DNA from: Flavobacterium frigoritolerans
Lineage (GTDB): Bacteria; Bacteroidota; Bacteroidia; Flavobacteriales; Flavobacteriaceae
Reading direction: 5' to 3'
Assembly: GCF_025847275.1 (NCBI RefSeq)
Contig: NZ_JAOZEV010000003.1
Location: forward strand, 359,194 to 423,193
Length of the DNA stretch: 64,000 nt
The translations under genes were made by a program, and so were the position numbers. Positions 8,364 through 17,722 of this stretch are shown in pieces (the stretch's first letter is position 1; every line of letters starts with the position of its first letter). Below the pieces are notes generated by a model. That model made no database searches, was not told the origin of the DNA, and saw only the letters and a list, made by a program, of their open reading frames with translations.

Positions 8364-10745
8364 TCATTTTAAACTGCTCCTGCTGAAATAGTTAGACGCT
8401 AAGGTTACAAAACTTACTATTGTAATTGTACTCAAAGGCATTATGATAGCTGCAACCAGAGGAAGTAGGTTTCCGGTAATAGCAAAAGACAACCCTACTA
8501 TATTGTAAAGTAGCGACAAAACAAAACTCATTTTAATGATCTTGATGGCATTTTTAGAAAGTTTTAAGAAATAGCTCAGGTGCTTAAACTCAGTTGCATC
8601 CAAAATAGCATCACAAGCTGGTGAAAAAACATTGACATTCTCCGAAATAGAAACTCCAACATTACTTTGCGCCAATGCACCCGCATCATTTAATCCATCA
8701 CCAATCATCATTACATTATGCCCCTGCTCTTGTAACTGCTTAATAAATATCAACTTTTGCTCTGGTTTTTGATTAAAAACAAGCTCAGTCCCTTTAGGTA
8801 AAAGTTTTTCTAAAGTCTCTCGTTCTCCATCGTTATCACCAGAGAGTACTTTAATCTTATACTTCAAGCTCAATTCTTTGAATAAATCCTCTAAGCCTTC
8901 TCTATATTGATTATTGAATATATATTTCCCATAATAAACCTCATCTATTTTTATATGAAGTGATGTTTGCTGAATTAAATTTTCTTCTTGACCTGCAACG
9001 AAAGTAAATGATCCTATTTGAAACTGGTGATTTTGGATTACTGCCAAAATCCCCTTTCCAGTTATTTCTTTAAAATCGTCTAATTTTATTCGGGCAGATT
9101 CTGGTAATGAATCATATAACATTCGGCTCAAAGGGTGATTTGAAGCTCGAAGTACATTTTTTAACATAACAAGATTATCATCAGAAAGAGATTTTCCTTC
9201 GTATGCAATATTCGATTTTTTATTGGTCGTAATAGTCCCTGTCTTATCAAAAACCAAAGTATCAACTTTAGCAAGTTGTTCTATAACCAAAGCATTTTTT
9301 AAATAAAACTTCTGCTTTCCTAAAATCCTCAAAATATTACCAAATGTAAATGGTGCTGTTAATGCTAAAGCACACGGACAAGCTACAATGAGTACTGCTG
9401 TAAAGACATTGAAAGCCGTATTGGCATCAATAAATATCCAATAACCAAAACCTGCAAAAGCAATTAACAATAAAATTGGTGTAAAATAACGGCTTATTGC
9501 ATCGGTTATCGTTTTATGTTTTTGCTGAACATCTTTCTGGAAAATATCATTCCCCCACAACTGCGTTAAGTAACTTTGAGAAACAGTATGAAGTACCTCC
9601 ATTTCTATCACTTTACCTATTTGCTTGCCTCCAGCAAAAACTTTATCTCCTGATTTTTTGGTAATAGGAACTGCTTCACCAGTTACAAAACTATAATCAA
9701 TTTCAGCTTGATCGCTTATCAAAATCCCATCTACAGGTATTAATTCCTGATTTCTAATCAATAGCCGATCTCCTTTATCAATATCGTAAATAGGAATACT
9801 TTCCTCTGGAGTATTGGGATTTATTCGAGTAACTGCAATTGGAAAATAGGATTTAAAATCTCTCTCGAAACTTAAAAAACTATAGGTTTTAATTTGAAAC
9901 ATTTTCCCTAACAACATAAAGAAAATTAACCCTGTCAAGCTGTCAAAAAAACCAGGCCCATAATCCATGACAATATCAAAAGTACTTCGTATAAACATAA
10001 CGATGATTCCTAGAGCAATAGGAATATCAATATTCAGCATTTTGCTTTTAATGCTCTTATAAGCTGAAACATAATAACCACTTGCCGAGTATATAAAACT
10101 TGGCATAGCCAGAATTAATATCAGCCAACGAAAAAATGGTTTATAATTGTCCAACCAAAATTCTTTTACTTCAAAATATTCGGGAAAAGAAAGCAGCATG
10201 ATATTTCCAAAACAAAAGAAAGCAACTCCTAGTTTGTATGTCAAACTTCTGTCTACATTATTCTTGCCAGCCTCGTAATTCTCTAAACTTATATAAGGTT
10301 CATACCCTATCGAGCTTAATGTATAAGCAATATCTTTAAGAGTAATTTTTTCTGAGTTATAGGTAATTCTAACTTTCTTTTCTGGAAAATTAACCTGTGA
10401 AGCACTAATTCCTGGTTTAAGACGATTTAAATTTTCTAAAATCCAAATACAAGAACTACAATGAATATGCGGAATATTCAATGAAACTATTGCTGTGGTA
10501 TCTTCCTGAAATTCTAATAATTTAAGTTGAATACTTTCATTATCCAGAAAATCATATTTACCTTGAATATCTTGAGGTGTTGCTCCTGGAGATTTCTCAA
10601 AATCATAATAACAAGTCAGGTCATTTAGACTAAAAATCTCATAAACTGTTTTACAGCCACTACAACAAAATTCTTTTTCATCAAAAACGATTATTTCATT
10701 TTTGGGAATAATTAAACCGCAATGAAAACAATTTTGAACACTCAT
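8364..10745 (-). CDS. ccoI: Copper-translocating P-type ATPase CcoI (FixI)
   Basis: A 793-residue P1B ATPase of the CcoI/FixI/CtpA branch that supplies copper for cbb3 assembly. In order: an N-terminal Cys-rich ribbon (CFHCGLIIP and CCSGCKTVYEIF), an HMA domain with CSSC, membrane helices, TGEAVP, the metal-site CPCALALTAP, the phosphorylation motif DKTGTITTNK and the hinge GDGLNDAGAL. The Cys-rich N-terminal ribbon is characteristic of oxidase-associated pumps rather than general copper exporters. It has its own FNR-like promoter and precedes ccoS by 120 bp. Confidence 0.95.
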   Translation of the reverse strand: MSVQNCFHCGLIIPKNEIIVFDEKEFCCSGCKTVYEIFSLNDLTCYYDFEKSPGATPQDIQGKYDFLDNESIQLKLLEFQEDTTAIVSLNIPHIHCSSCIWILENLNRLKPGISASQVNFPEKKVRITYNSEKITLKDIAYTLSSIGYEPYISLENYEAGKNNVDRSLTYKLGVAFFCFGNIMLLSFPEYFEVKEFWLDNYKPFFRWLILILAMPSFIYSASGYYVSAYKSIKSKMLNIDIPIALGIIVMFIRSTFDIVMDYGPGFFDSLTGLIFFMLLGKMFQIKTYSFLSFERDFKSYFPIAVTRINPNTPEESIPIYDIDKGDRLLIRNQELIPVDGILISDQAEIDYSFVTGEAVPITKKSGDKVFAGGKQIGKVIEMEVLHTVSQSYLTQLWGNDIFQKDVQQKHKTITDAISRYFTPILLLIAFAGFGYWIFIDANTAFNVFTAVLIVACPCALALTAPFTFGNILRILGKQKFYLKNALVIEQLAKVDTLVFDKTGTITTNKKSNIAYEGKSLSDDNLVMLKNVLRASNHPLSRMLYDSLPESARIKLDDFKEITGKGILAVIQNHQFQIGSFTFVAGQEENLIQQTSLHIKIDEVYYGKYIFNNQYREGLEDLFKELSLKYKIKVLSGDNDGERETLEKLLPKGTELVFNQKPEQKLIFIKQLQEQGHNVMMIGDGLNDAGALAQSNVGVSISENVNVFSPACDAILDATEFKHLSYFLKLSKNAIKIIKMSFVLSLLYNIVGLSFAITGNLLPLVAAIIMPLSTITIVSFVTLASNYFSRSSLK

Positions 10746-10769
10746 ATATTTAACTATTTTAAGCTTTTA

Positions 10770-10813
10770 CAAAGATCACAAACCATCTAACCAAAAAATA
10801 TGACATTTATCAT
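10770..10813 (-). promoter_or_regulatory. FNR-like site and -7 box of ccoI
   Basis: On the minus strand ATGATAAATGTCAT (10813-10800) is followed after exactly 22 nt by GATCTTTG (10777-10770), one mismatch from TAnnTTTG, then 24 nt to the ccoI ATG. The weaker -7 box is compatible with activator dependence. Confidence 0.72.
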
Positions 10814-10926
10814 AGCTCTTAAAATACATTTTTTAAATTTAATAAAACAAATTGGGAATAAAGCTATAGAAATTGCATTTCTGCCATTATTTAAAAAATT
10901 TAAGAGTATAAAATCATAATAATACT

Positions 10927-10934
10927 TAATTTTG
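10927..10934 (+). promoter_or_regulatory. -7 promoter element of the Crp/Fnr regulator gene
   Basis: TAATTTTG is a perfect TAnnTTTG match 19 nt before the ATG. No ATGA-N6-TCAT palindrome sits 22 nt upstream, so the regulator seems not to use the same architecture for autoregulation. The divergent ccoI site is about 114 bp upstream of this box. Confidence 0.6.
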
Positions 10935-10953
10935 TAAACAAATAACTTCCCCT

Positions 10954-11634
10954 ATGAATAAATGTGACCAATGTATTGTAAGACAACTTACTTCGTTAAA
11001 AGCTTTAAACAAAGATGAAGTTATAAAACTAGCTAATAGTAAAACTACCTATACTATTAAGAAAGGTGATTCTATCTTTGAAGAAGGCGAAGTTACCAAT
11101 GGTGTTTTTTGTGTAAAAGATGGTGTTGGTAAACTTTCTAAACTAAGTGCCAACGGTAAAGACCAAATTGTTAAACTTGTAAAATCTGGAGAACTTTTAG
11201 GTCAGCGATCTATGATTAGTAACGAACCTGCTAATTTGAGTGCTAAAGCATTAGACGATATGGAGGTATGTTTTATTCCAAAAACAGAAATCATCGGTTT
11301 CTTTAATCAAAATAATCAGTTTTCTATGAATGTCATGAAAACAATTTGCGATGATTTAAAAGATTCTGATAATCATACTGTTTCCTTAGCTCAAAAAACT
11401 GTTAAATCACGTTTAGCCGAAACATTATTATACTTACATGGTACTTTTGGCGAAAATGAGGATAATACTCTAAAAATACAACTTTCTAGAGATGAACTGG
11501 CTAGCATGATTGGTACCGCTACAGAAAGTTGTATCCGATTATTATCTGATTTTAAAAAACTAGACGTAATTGAATTAATTGGTAAAAAAATTATTTTAAA
11601 AAATATTAACGCCTTAAAGAAAATGGCTGAATAA
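10954..11634 (+). CDS. Crp/Fnr family transcriptional regulator, likely low-oxygen activator
   Basis: A 226-residue protein with a cyclic-nucleotide-binding-like beta-roll (about 25-140) and a C-terminal winged helix. The recognition helix reads TATESCIRLLSDF: Glu191 and Arg195 align with Glu209 and Arg213 of E. coli FNR, which contact TGA half-sites. The N-terminus has CDQCIVRQL, resembling the start of the FNR iron-sulfur motif, but the position of FNR Cys29 appears to be Thr13; other cysteines are 53, 106, 132 and 193. It is divergent from ccoI. I infer it binds the five ATGA-N6-TCAT-type sites in this window. Whether it senses oxygen through a cluster is uncertain. Confidence 0.88.
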   Translation: MNKCDQCIVRQLTSLKALNKDEVIKLANSKTTYTIKKGDSIFEEGEVTNGVFCVKDGVGKLSKLSANGKDQIVKLVKSGELLGQRSMISNEPANLSAKALDDMEVCFIPKTEIIGFFNQNNQFSMNVMKTICDDLKDSDNHTVSLAQKTVKSRLAETLLYLHGTFGENEDNTLKIQLSRDELASMIGTATESCIRLLSDFKKLDVIELIGKKIILKNINALKKMAE

Positions 11635-12405
11635 TTACAGTTTTTTTGCTTCGTTCCAAAAAACATCCATTTCTGCCAAAGTCATATCCATTAATGGTTT
11701 TCCTAATTCTCCTGCTTTACTCTCAAGGTATTGAAATCGTTTTATGAATTTTTTATTAGTACGTTCCAAAGCATCTTCGGGATTTACATTTAAAAATCTT
11801 GCATAATTAATCATAGAGAATAAAACATCTCCAAACTCTGCTTCTATTTTATCCTGATCACCAGCTTTTACTTCAACCTGTAACTCCTGCAATTCTTCTT
11901 GTACCTTATCCCAAACCTGATGTGGCTCCTCCCAATCAAAGCCAACTCCTTTTACTTTATCTTGTATCCTGCTGGCTTTAACCAATGCGGGCAAACTTCT
12001 TGGAACTCCTTCTAAAACGGACTTCTTCCCTTCTTTCAATTTCAGTTTTTCCCAATTTTGTTTTACTTCTTCTTCATCTTTCACAACAGTATCACTGTAA
12101 ATATGAGGATGACGGTAAATAAGTTTTTCGCAAATTTCATTGCACACATCAGCAATATCAAAATCATTTGTTTCACTGCCAATTTTCGCGTAAAAAACAA
12201 TATGCAATAATACATCTCCTAACTCTTTTTTTACTTCATTAAGATCGTTATCTAAAATTGCATCACCCAATTCATAAGTTTCTTCAATAGTAAGATGACG
12301 TAAACTTTGCATGGTTTGTTTCATGTCCCAAGGGCATTTTTCACGTAAATCATCCATTATATTTAATAATCTTTCGAAGGCCTGTAATTGCAGTTCTTTA
12401 CTCAT
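11635..12405 (-). CDS. mazG: Nucleoside triphosphate pyrophosphohydrolase MazG
   Basis: A 256-residue cytoplasmic enzyme that hydrolyses NTPs to NMP and pyrophosphate, clearing aberrant nucleotides. Two MazG folds are visible: residues about 10-120, with CPWDMKQT and the metal-binding EETYELGDAI and KKELGDVLLH; and about 155-245, with EAEFGDVLFSMINYAR. Length matches the family. Its stop abuts the stop of the convergent Crp/Fnr gene with no space for a terminator. A terminator at 12451-12481 separates it from the DUF5606 gene upstream. Confidence 0.95.
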   Translation of the reverse strand: MSKELQLQAFERLLNIMDDLREKCPWDMKQTMQSLRHLTIEETYELGDAILDNDLNEVKKELGDVLLHIVFYAKIGSETNDFDIADVCNEICEKLIYRHPHIYSDTVVKDEEEVKQNWEKLKLKEGKKSVLEGVPRSLPALVKASRIQDKVKGVGFDWEEPHQVWDKVQEELQELQVEVKAGDQDKIEAEFGDVLFSMINYARFLNVNPEDALERTNKKFIKRFQYLESKAGELGKPLMDMTLAEMDVFWNEAKKL

Positions 12406-12450
12406 TTTTGAAGTCTTTTTAAGTTGGCAAGCGTTTGTGTAAATGTAAAA

Positions 12451-12481
12451 AATCCTGTTAAGAAATCATCTCAACAGGATT
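12451..12481 (-). terminator. Intrinsic terminator of the def-DUF5606 unit
   Basis: AATCCTGTT pairs with AACAGGATT across a 13-nt loop. On the minus strand the stem is followed by a T run, just downstream of the DUF5606 stop. Confidence 0.8.
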
Positions 12482-12504
12482 AAATATCGTTCATTAAAAT
12501 GAAA

Positions 12505-12987
12505 CTATTTTTTTTCAGCAGCAGCTTTAGCTTTTTTTGCTGGCGCTTTTTTTGTCTCTTCTAAAACTGGAGTTTCTTCTTTAGATTCTGCAGGTGCAGG
12601 CGCTAAATCTGTAACCAATCCTTTTGCTTGTAGCATGTTGTACCAGTTCAATACTTTTTTAATATCTGAAGGATAAACTCTTTCTTCATCATATTGTGGC
12701 AAAACTTCTTTAAAATAAGCTGTTAAAGTAGCATTGTCTTCTTTATGAGAAATTGCTGGTCCTTTGTCTTCCTTTATTGCAATTAATTGCATTACTTCTG
12801 ATAAAGGTTTTTCTCCTTCGTAAGTATAAATTGAAATTTCAGACAACAAACTTACATTACTCTTTAAGCTAACAGTGATTTTTTTTCCATCAATTAATGA
12901 TTCAGCTACAAATCCTGTACGCGTTTGTACTTTTAATGCGTATAAACCTGGTTTCCCAGAAATAGCTAATATTTTTTCTAAATTCAT
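12505..12987 (-). CDS. DUF5606 domain protein
   Basis: A 160-residue protein of a family found in Bacteroidota. It starts with MNLEKILAISGKPGLYAL, the conserved N-terminus. A beta-rich domain (1 to about 70) is followed by a helical domain carrying YPSDIKKVLNWYN, then a low-complexity Glu/Lys/Ala/Pro tail. It lies downstream of def on the same strand. Molecular function is unknown; the basic Ala-Lys-rich tail could bind nucleic acid, which is only a guess. Confidence 0.85.
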   Translation of the reverse strand: MNLEKILAISGKPGLYALKVQTRTGFVAESLIDGKKITVSLKSNVSLLSEISIYTYEGEKPLSEVMQLIAIKEDKGPAISHKEDNATLTAYFKEVLPQYDEERVYPSDIKKVLNWYNMLQAKGLVTDLAPAPAESKEETPVLEETKKAPAKKAKAAAEKK

Positions 12988-13052
12988 GTTTATTATAATT
13001 AGTATTAAGAATTCGGTTATTTTATTTTTTTAGCAAAAAGACAATCAAAAAG

Positions 13053-13643
13053 TTATCTCCCTTTTTTAGCAGCAGCAAATTTCATTCTGTATTCCTGAAA
13101 TGTTTTGCCTTCGGTAATATTTTTTAATTTCTTCTGAATTAAGCGTTTCTTTAATGATGAGATTTTATCTGTAAACAAAACTCCTTCGATGTGATCATAC
13201 TCATGCTGAATTACTCTCGCAATTAAACCATCAAATACTTCCGTTTTTACAACAAAATCTTCTTCACAATATTCAATTGTAATTCTTTCGTGTCTGTAAA
13301 CATCCTCACGAACATCTGGAATACTTAAGCAACCTTCATTAAAACTCCACTCTTCACCATCTTCTTTTAGAATTTTGGCATTAATAAAAGTTCTTTTAAA
13401 TCCTTTCAATTCTTTTTGTTCATCAGCTGGCAAATCCTCGTCATCGCTAAAAGGAGTTGTGTCAATTACAAATAAACGCAAGGCCAGGCCAACTTGTGGC
13501 GCAGCAAGACCTACTCCATAAGCATTGTACATTGTTTCGTACATGTTAGCTATTGTTTCTTTCAAATTTGGATGTTCTGGCGAAACTGCCTCTCCAACTT
13601 TTCTTAAAACAGGATCACCATATCCTATAATTGGTAAAATCAT
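13053..13643 (-). CDS. def: Peptide deformylase
   Basis: A 196-residue metalloenzyme that removes the N-formyl group from nascent proteins. All three motifs are present: GVGLAAPQVG, EGCLSIP with the metal-ligand Cys, and QHEYDHIEG with the two His ligands and catalytic Glu. Length is normal. A -7-like TATTTTTG lies about 60 bp upstream on the minus strand, and the DUF5606 gene follows 65 bp downstream. Confidence 0.97.
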   Translation of the reverse strand: MILPIIGYGDPVLRKVGEAVSPEHPNLKETIANMYETMYNAYGVGLAAPQVGLALRLFVIDTTPFSDDEDLPADEQKELKGFKRTFINAKILKEDGEEWSFNEGCLSIPDVREDVYRHERITIEYCEEDFVVKTEVFDGLIARVIQHEYDHIEGVLFTDKISSLKKRLIQKKLKNITEGKTFQEYRMKFAAAKKGR

Positions 13644-13815
13644 TCTTGTTGTATTATGTATTAACGACTATTAATCCAGAATTTCATTATTCTGAATTAG
13701 GTTGGCAAAAATAGTAAAAAATAGTCAATGAATAATTCTATAAGTCATATTATATGCTTTTTGATTTCTATTTAAATCAAAGCCACTATTATTGCTAAAT
13801 AATTCATACAATTCT

Positions 13816-13823
13816 TATCTTTG
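13816..13823 (+). promoter_or_regulatory. -7 promoter element of the FUSC gene
   Basis: TATCTTTG, a perfect TAnnTTTG match, 17 nt before the ATG. Confidence 0.6.
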
Positions 13824-13840
13824 CTAGTAAACCTATTTAT

Positions 13841-16069
13841 ATGTTCGATCGCATCGTTAAATTCACAAACAGTACATCTTTTATCAACGCTTCAAAAGTT
13901 ACACTTGCATCTGTTGTTCCTGTCTTGTTTTTTAACTTTTTAGGGTATTTCGAAATCGGCTTTACAATTGCACTTGGTGCTTTTTATACCTATCCGAGTG
14001 ATATTCCTAGTAATCTTAAACATAAAATAAAAGGAATTGTAGTTACAGCTCTAATTGTTTCATGCGTTAACCTATTAGTTAATCTTGTTTACCCATTTCC
14101 TTGGTTGTTCTATCCATTTTTAGGAATATTACTTTTCCTATCGTCTATGATTTCTGTTTATGGACAAAGAGCAACTATGGCATCATTCTCGGCTTTACTC
14201 TCTATTTCGCTATCATTTGCTCACTTACATGAAGGTTGGGAAGCTGTATTGCATTCTAGCTATATTTTTGCAGGAGGGTTATTCTATTTAATCGTTTCTC
14301 TTATTTTTCATTATGTTAAACCACATCGCTATGTCGAATTACAAATTGCAGATGGAATTCGATTAACTGCAAAATACTTAAAACTTAGAGGTGATTTATG
14401 GAATCCTGATGCCGACAGAAAAAAGATCATCGAGAAACAATTACATCTTCAGGTTGAATTAAACCAAATTCATGAGAATTTAAGGCAAGTACTTATTGGC
14501 AATAGAGCCACATCTGGAGACTCCAGCCAAAACCGAAAAATGCTTATTGTTTTTATAACATTAGTCGAAATTCAGGAGTTGGCACTATCCACTTCATTTG
14601 ACCATAATAAATTACACAAAAAATTTAGCGACCATCCAGAAGCCCTGCGTTCTTATCAGAATCTAGCATATAAACTCGCCTCTACTTTAAAAAAACTATC
14701 TAAAAGTGTCCATAAAGCCTCTAAATATATCTCTGTAAACGATTTAAAGAAGGAATTAGATGGGTTACAATCTGCAATTGATGCATATAAAAATAATCTA
14801 GGCAAAATTGAAGCTTCTGAAGGAGTTTGGATGCTCACCAATATGTTGAAATATGCTCAAAAGCAAGTCGAAAAAATAAAAATCGTAGAAATGGCATTTT
14901 CATCGGCTATTCATTCTTTTGATTTTAAAGAAAAGAACAAAGAACTTGAAAAATTCCTGACTCCACAATATTATCCTATACGTACATTAATTGAAAATTT
15001 CAGTTTCTCATCTACTTTTTTTAGACATTCACTACGACTTACCATAACCATTATGTTAGGTTTTATAATTGGGAAATTACTTCCATTTCAAAACGTATAT
15101 TGGATTTTATTAACCATTGTAGTAATTATGCGCCCTGGCTATGGATTAACCAAAGAACGCTCTTATAATCGTGTTTTTGGCACTATCTTAGGCGGACTAA
15201 TTGCTTTTGGAATTGTATCTTTAGTACACAATCACATTGCAATAAGCATATTTGCCATTGTTTGTATGCTAATCGGTATTTCTTTTACACAAAGCAATTA
15301 CAAAATAAGTACCACACTCGTTACTATGTATGTAGTATTTGTTTATGGAATTCTAACTCCTAATATTCTCGAAGTAATTCAGTTTAGAATATTAGACTCT
15401 CTTGTTGGTGCTACATTGGCCTTTTTAGCAAATTATTATTTATGGCCAGCTTGGGAGTTTTTGAATGCTGCCTCATTTTTAGAAAAATCTATTGAAGCCA
15501 ATAAAAACTATTTACAAGAAATTGCTGAATATTATAATAAAAAAGGAACATTACCTACATCTTATCGTTTAGCTAGAAAAAATGCCTTTATAGAAATTGG
15601 AAATCTTATGACCTCTTTCCAGAGAATGGTTCAAGAACCTAAGTCGAAGCAAAAGCAGCTTCCACAAATAAATAAGCTTGCTGTACTAAATCATTCCTTA
15701 CTTTCATCTTCGGCTTCTTTAGGTACCTATATTCAATCCCACAAAACGACTTCGGCATCCGAATCTTTTAATTTTGTTATTGATATTGTTATTTCTAATT
15801 TAAATCATTCAATTACTATTCTAAGACATGAAAAAACATCTATATACAAGAATAAAGACATTAATAAAGAAAAATTGACTTTCCATTTTGAAGAATTAAA
15901 AAGAAAAAACTTCAGTCGATTAGAAAATGATAATGAACTTGACGAAAACGCAAGAGAATCCAAAATGCAAGAAGCGCAACTAGTAATCGAACAATTAATA
16001 TGGATGACTGATCTATCTGACAAAATACTAACAATTACAAAAGAGTTTATAGCAAAAAATCCAGATTAA
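13841..16069 (+). CDS. FUSC family (YccS/YhfK-like) inner-membrane protein
   Basis: A 742-residue protein with the duplicated layout of the fusaric-acid-resistance-like YccS family: about five helices at residues 15-165, a long helical cytoplasmic region, a second membrane block at about 395-540, and a C-terminal helical domain. The second block contains the typical FUSC stretch IVVIMRPGYGLTKERSYNRVFGTILGG. The transported substrate is unknown. It is transcribed alone from its own -7 box, and a terminator overlaps its stop codon. Confidence 0.88.
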   Translation: MFDRIVKFTNSTSFINASKVTLASVVPVLFFNFLGYFEIGFTIALGAFYTYPSDIPSNLKHKIKGIVVTALIVSCVNLLVNLVYPFPWLFYPFLGILLFLSSMISVYGQRATMASFSALLSISLSFAHLHEGWEAVLHSSYIFAGGLFYLIVSLIFHYVKPHRYVELQIADGIRLTAKYLKLRGDLWNPDADRKKIIEKQLHLQVELNQIHENLRQVLIGNRATSGDSSQNRKMLIVFITLVEIQELALSTSFDHNKLHKKFSDHPEALRSYQNLAYKLASTLKKLSKSVHKASKYISVNDLKKELDGLQSAIDAYKNNLGKIEASEGVWMLTNMLKYAQKQVEKIKIVEMAFSSAIHSFDFKEKNKELEKFLTPQYYPIRTLIENFSFSSTFFRHSLRLTITIMLGFIIGKLLPFQNVYWILLTIVVIMRPGYGLTKERSYNRVFGTILGGLIAFGIVSLVHNHIAISIFAIVCMLIGISFTQSNYKISTTLVTMYVVFVYGILTPNILEVIQFRILDSLVGATLAFLANYYLWPAWEFLNAASFLEKSIEANKNYLQEIAEYYNKKGTLPTSYRLARKNAFIEIGNLMTSFQRMVQEPKSKQKQLPQINKLAVLNHSLLSSSASLGTYIQSHKTTSASESFNFVIDIVISNLNHSITILRHEKTSIYKNKDINKEKLTFHFEELKRKNFSRLENDNELDENARESKMQEAQLVIEQLIWMTDLSDKILTITKEFIAKNPD

Positions 16070-16088
16070 AATTAATCTGGATTTTTTA
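16055..16088 (+). terminator. Intrinsic terminator of the FUSC gene
   Basis: AAAATCCAGATT pairs with AATCTGGATTTT around a short loop and is followed by T residues. The stem overlaps the last codons of the gene. It may also serve the convergent mqo gene. Confidence 0.8.
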
Positions 16089-16113
16089 TTTAAAATATAT
16101 TTTCAGTACTACG

Positions 16114-17607
16114 TTAATTATTTAACTTTAAAGCAGCAGCAGTATTTTTTCTTATCTCGGCCAATAACTCTGGTTTATCATTTAAGGTTTGACCATAAGA
16201 AGGAATCATTGCCTTGAACTTTTCATTCCATTCTGGCGTTTTAACTTTACCTTTAAAACACTTATTAATCAACCCTACCATAATCGAAACAGCTGTTGAA
16301 GCTCCTGGAGAAGCTCCTAATAAGACAGCCAATGTTCCATCTTCGGTATTAATTACTTCTGTTCCAAATTCAAGAATTCCACCTTCTTTTTCATCTTTTT
16401 TAATAACCTGAACACGCTGTCCTGCTCGTTCTAACTTCCAATCTTTAGATTTTGCATTTGGCAAGTATTCACGTAAAGCATTCATTCTATCTTTAGGTGA
16501 TTGTCTCACTTGCTCAATTAAATATTTTGTAAGTGGGATATTGTGATAACCAGCAGCCAACATAGGCATTATATTATCTGTTTTTATTGACATAGGTAAA
16601 TCCATGTAGGATCCGTTCTTTAAAAATCGAGTTGAAAAACCTGCAAATGGCCCAAAAAGTAAAGCTCTTTCGCCATCTATCATTCGGGTGTCTATGTGAG
16701 GAACCGACATAGGTGGTGCACCTACACTCGCTTTTCCATAAACTTTAGCCTGATGTTGAAGAATAACTTCTGGATTGGTACATTTTAACCATTGTCCGCT
16801 CACGGGAAAACCTCCAAATCCTTTTCCTTCAGCAACATTTGCTTTTTCTAATAAAGGCAAAGAACCTCCTCCAGCACCAATAAATACAAATTTAGTATAT
16901 ACTTTTCTGGTTTGACCTGTTGCTAAATCTGTGATTTTAATTCTCCATGATTTGTCTTCACGTTGTTTTAATTTTTTCACTTCGTGATTAAAATGAATTG
17001 TCACACCATCTAATTTTCCTAGATAATTAAACATGCTTCTTGTTAATTCTCCAAAATTCACATCTGTTCCTATTGCCATAGAAGTTGCAGCAAATTTATC
17101 TGAAGCATCTCTCCCCTCCATCACTAAAGGCATCCACTCTTTTAATTGAGAAAAATCAGTACTAAAAACCATCTCTTTAAAGATTGGGTTTTTCTGCAAT
17201 GCTTCAAATCTTTTTTTAAGATAATCTACATTTTTTTCTCCCCAAACAAAACTCATGTGGGGAACACTTTTTATAAAATTATCAGGAGATGTTATTTTGT
17301 TTTGCTGTACTAAGTAAGACCAAAACTGACGAGAAACTTCAAAAGATTCAGCAATACTAATTGCTTTTTTAGGATCAATACTACCATTTTTTTCTGGTGT
17401 ATAATTTAATTCACAAAAGGCAGAATGTCCCGTTCCTGCATTATTCCAAGCATCAGAGCTTTCGGCTGCAGCAACATCTAATCTTTCGTAAATTTCAATT
17501 TTTAAATCTGGCTGTAATTCTTTTAAGATTAACCCAAGAGTTGCACTCATAATTCCAGCACCAATAAGTACTACTTCGGTATTTGAACGTATGGTTTTGT
17601 CGGACAT
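16114..17607 (-). CDS. mqo: Malate:quinone oxidoreductase
   Basis: A 497-residue FAD enzyme that oxidises malate to oxaloacetate and feeds electrons to the quinone pool as a peripheral membrane protein. The dinucleotide-binding motif VVLIGAGIMSATLG is near the N-terminus, followed by SSDAWNNAGTGHSAFCELNYTP, a hallmark of Mqo, and LLGASPGASTAVSIM near the C-terminus. Length is typical. It replaces or complements NAD malate dehydrogenase in the TCA cycle. It is monocistronic, with a perfect -7 box 20 bp before the ATG. Confidence 0.97.
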   Translation of the reverse strand: MSDKTIRSNTEVVLIGAGIMSATLGLILKELQPDLKIEIYERLDVAAAESSDAWNNAGTGHSAFCELNYTPEKNGSIDPKKAISIAESFEVSRQFWSYLVQQNKITSPDNFIKSVPHMSFVWGEKNVDYLKKRFEALQKNPIFKEMVFSTDFSQLKEWMPLVMEGRDASDKFAATSMAIGTDVNFGELTRSMFNYLGKLDGVTIHFNHEVKKLKQREDKSWRIKITDLATGQTRKVYTKFVFIGAGGGSLPLLEKANVAEGKGFGGFPVSGQWLKCTNPEVILQHQAKVYGKASVGAPPMSVPHIDTRMIDGERALLFGPFAGFSTRFLKNGSYMDLPMSIKTDNIMPMLAAGYHNIPLTKYLIEQVRQSPKDRMNALREYLPNAKSKDWKLERAGQRVQVIKKDEKEGGILEFGTEVINTEDGTLAVLLGASPGASTAVSIMVGLINKCFKGKVKTPEWNEKFKAMIPSYGQTLNDKPELLAEIRKNTAAALKLNN

Positions 17608-17627
17608 AGCAAGAAAATTTTAAAGTG

Positions 17628-17635
17628 CAAAGGTA
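17628..17635 (-). promoter_or_regulatory. -7 promoter element of mqo
   Basis: TACCTTTG on the minus strand, a perfect TAnnTTTG match, 20 nt upstream of the mqo ATG. Confidence 0.6.
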
Positions 17636-17650
17636 CTTCATATAATTGCA

Positions 17651-17689
17651 AAAAAAAACTATAAATTTTACCTTAAAAGTTATAGTTTT
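17651..17689 (-). terminator. Intrinsic terminator of ruvX
   Basis: AAAACTATA pairs with TATAGTTTT. On the minus strand the stem is followed by at least eight T. It lies between ruvX and mqo. Confidence 0.75.
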
Positions 17690-17722
17690 CTAAAACGTTT
17701 TCGAAGTAAAACCTCTTAAATC

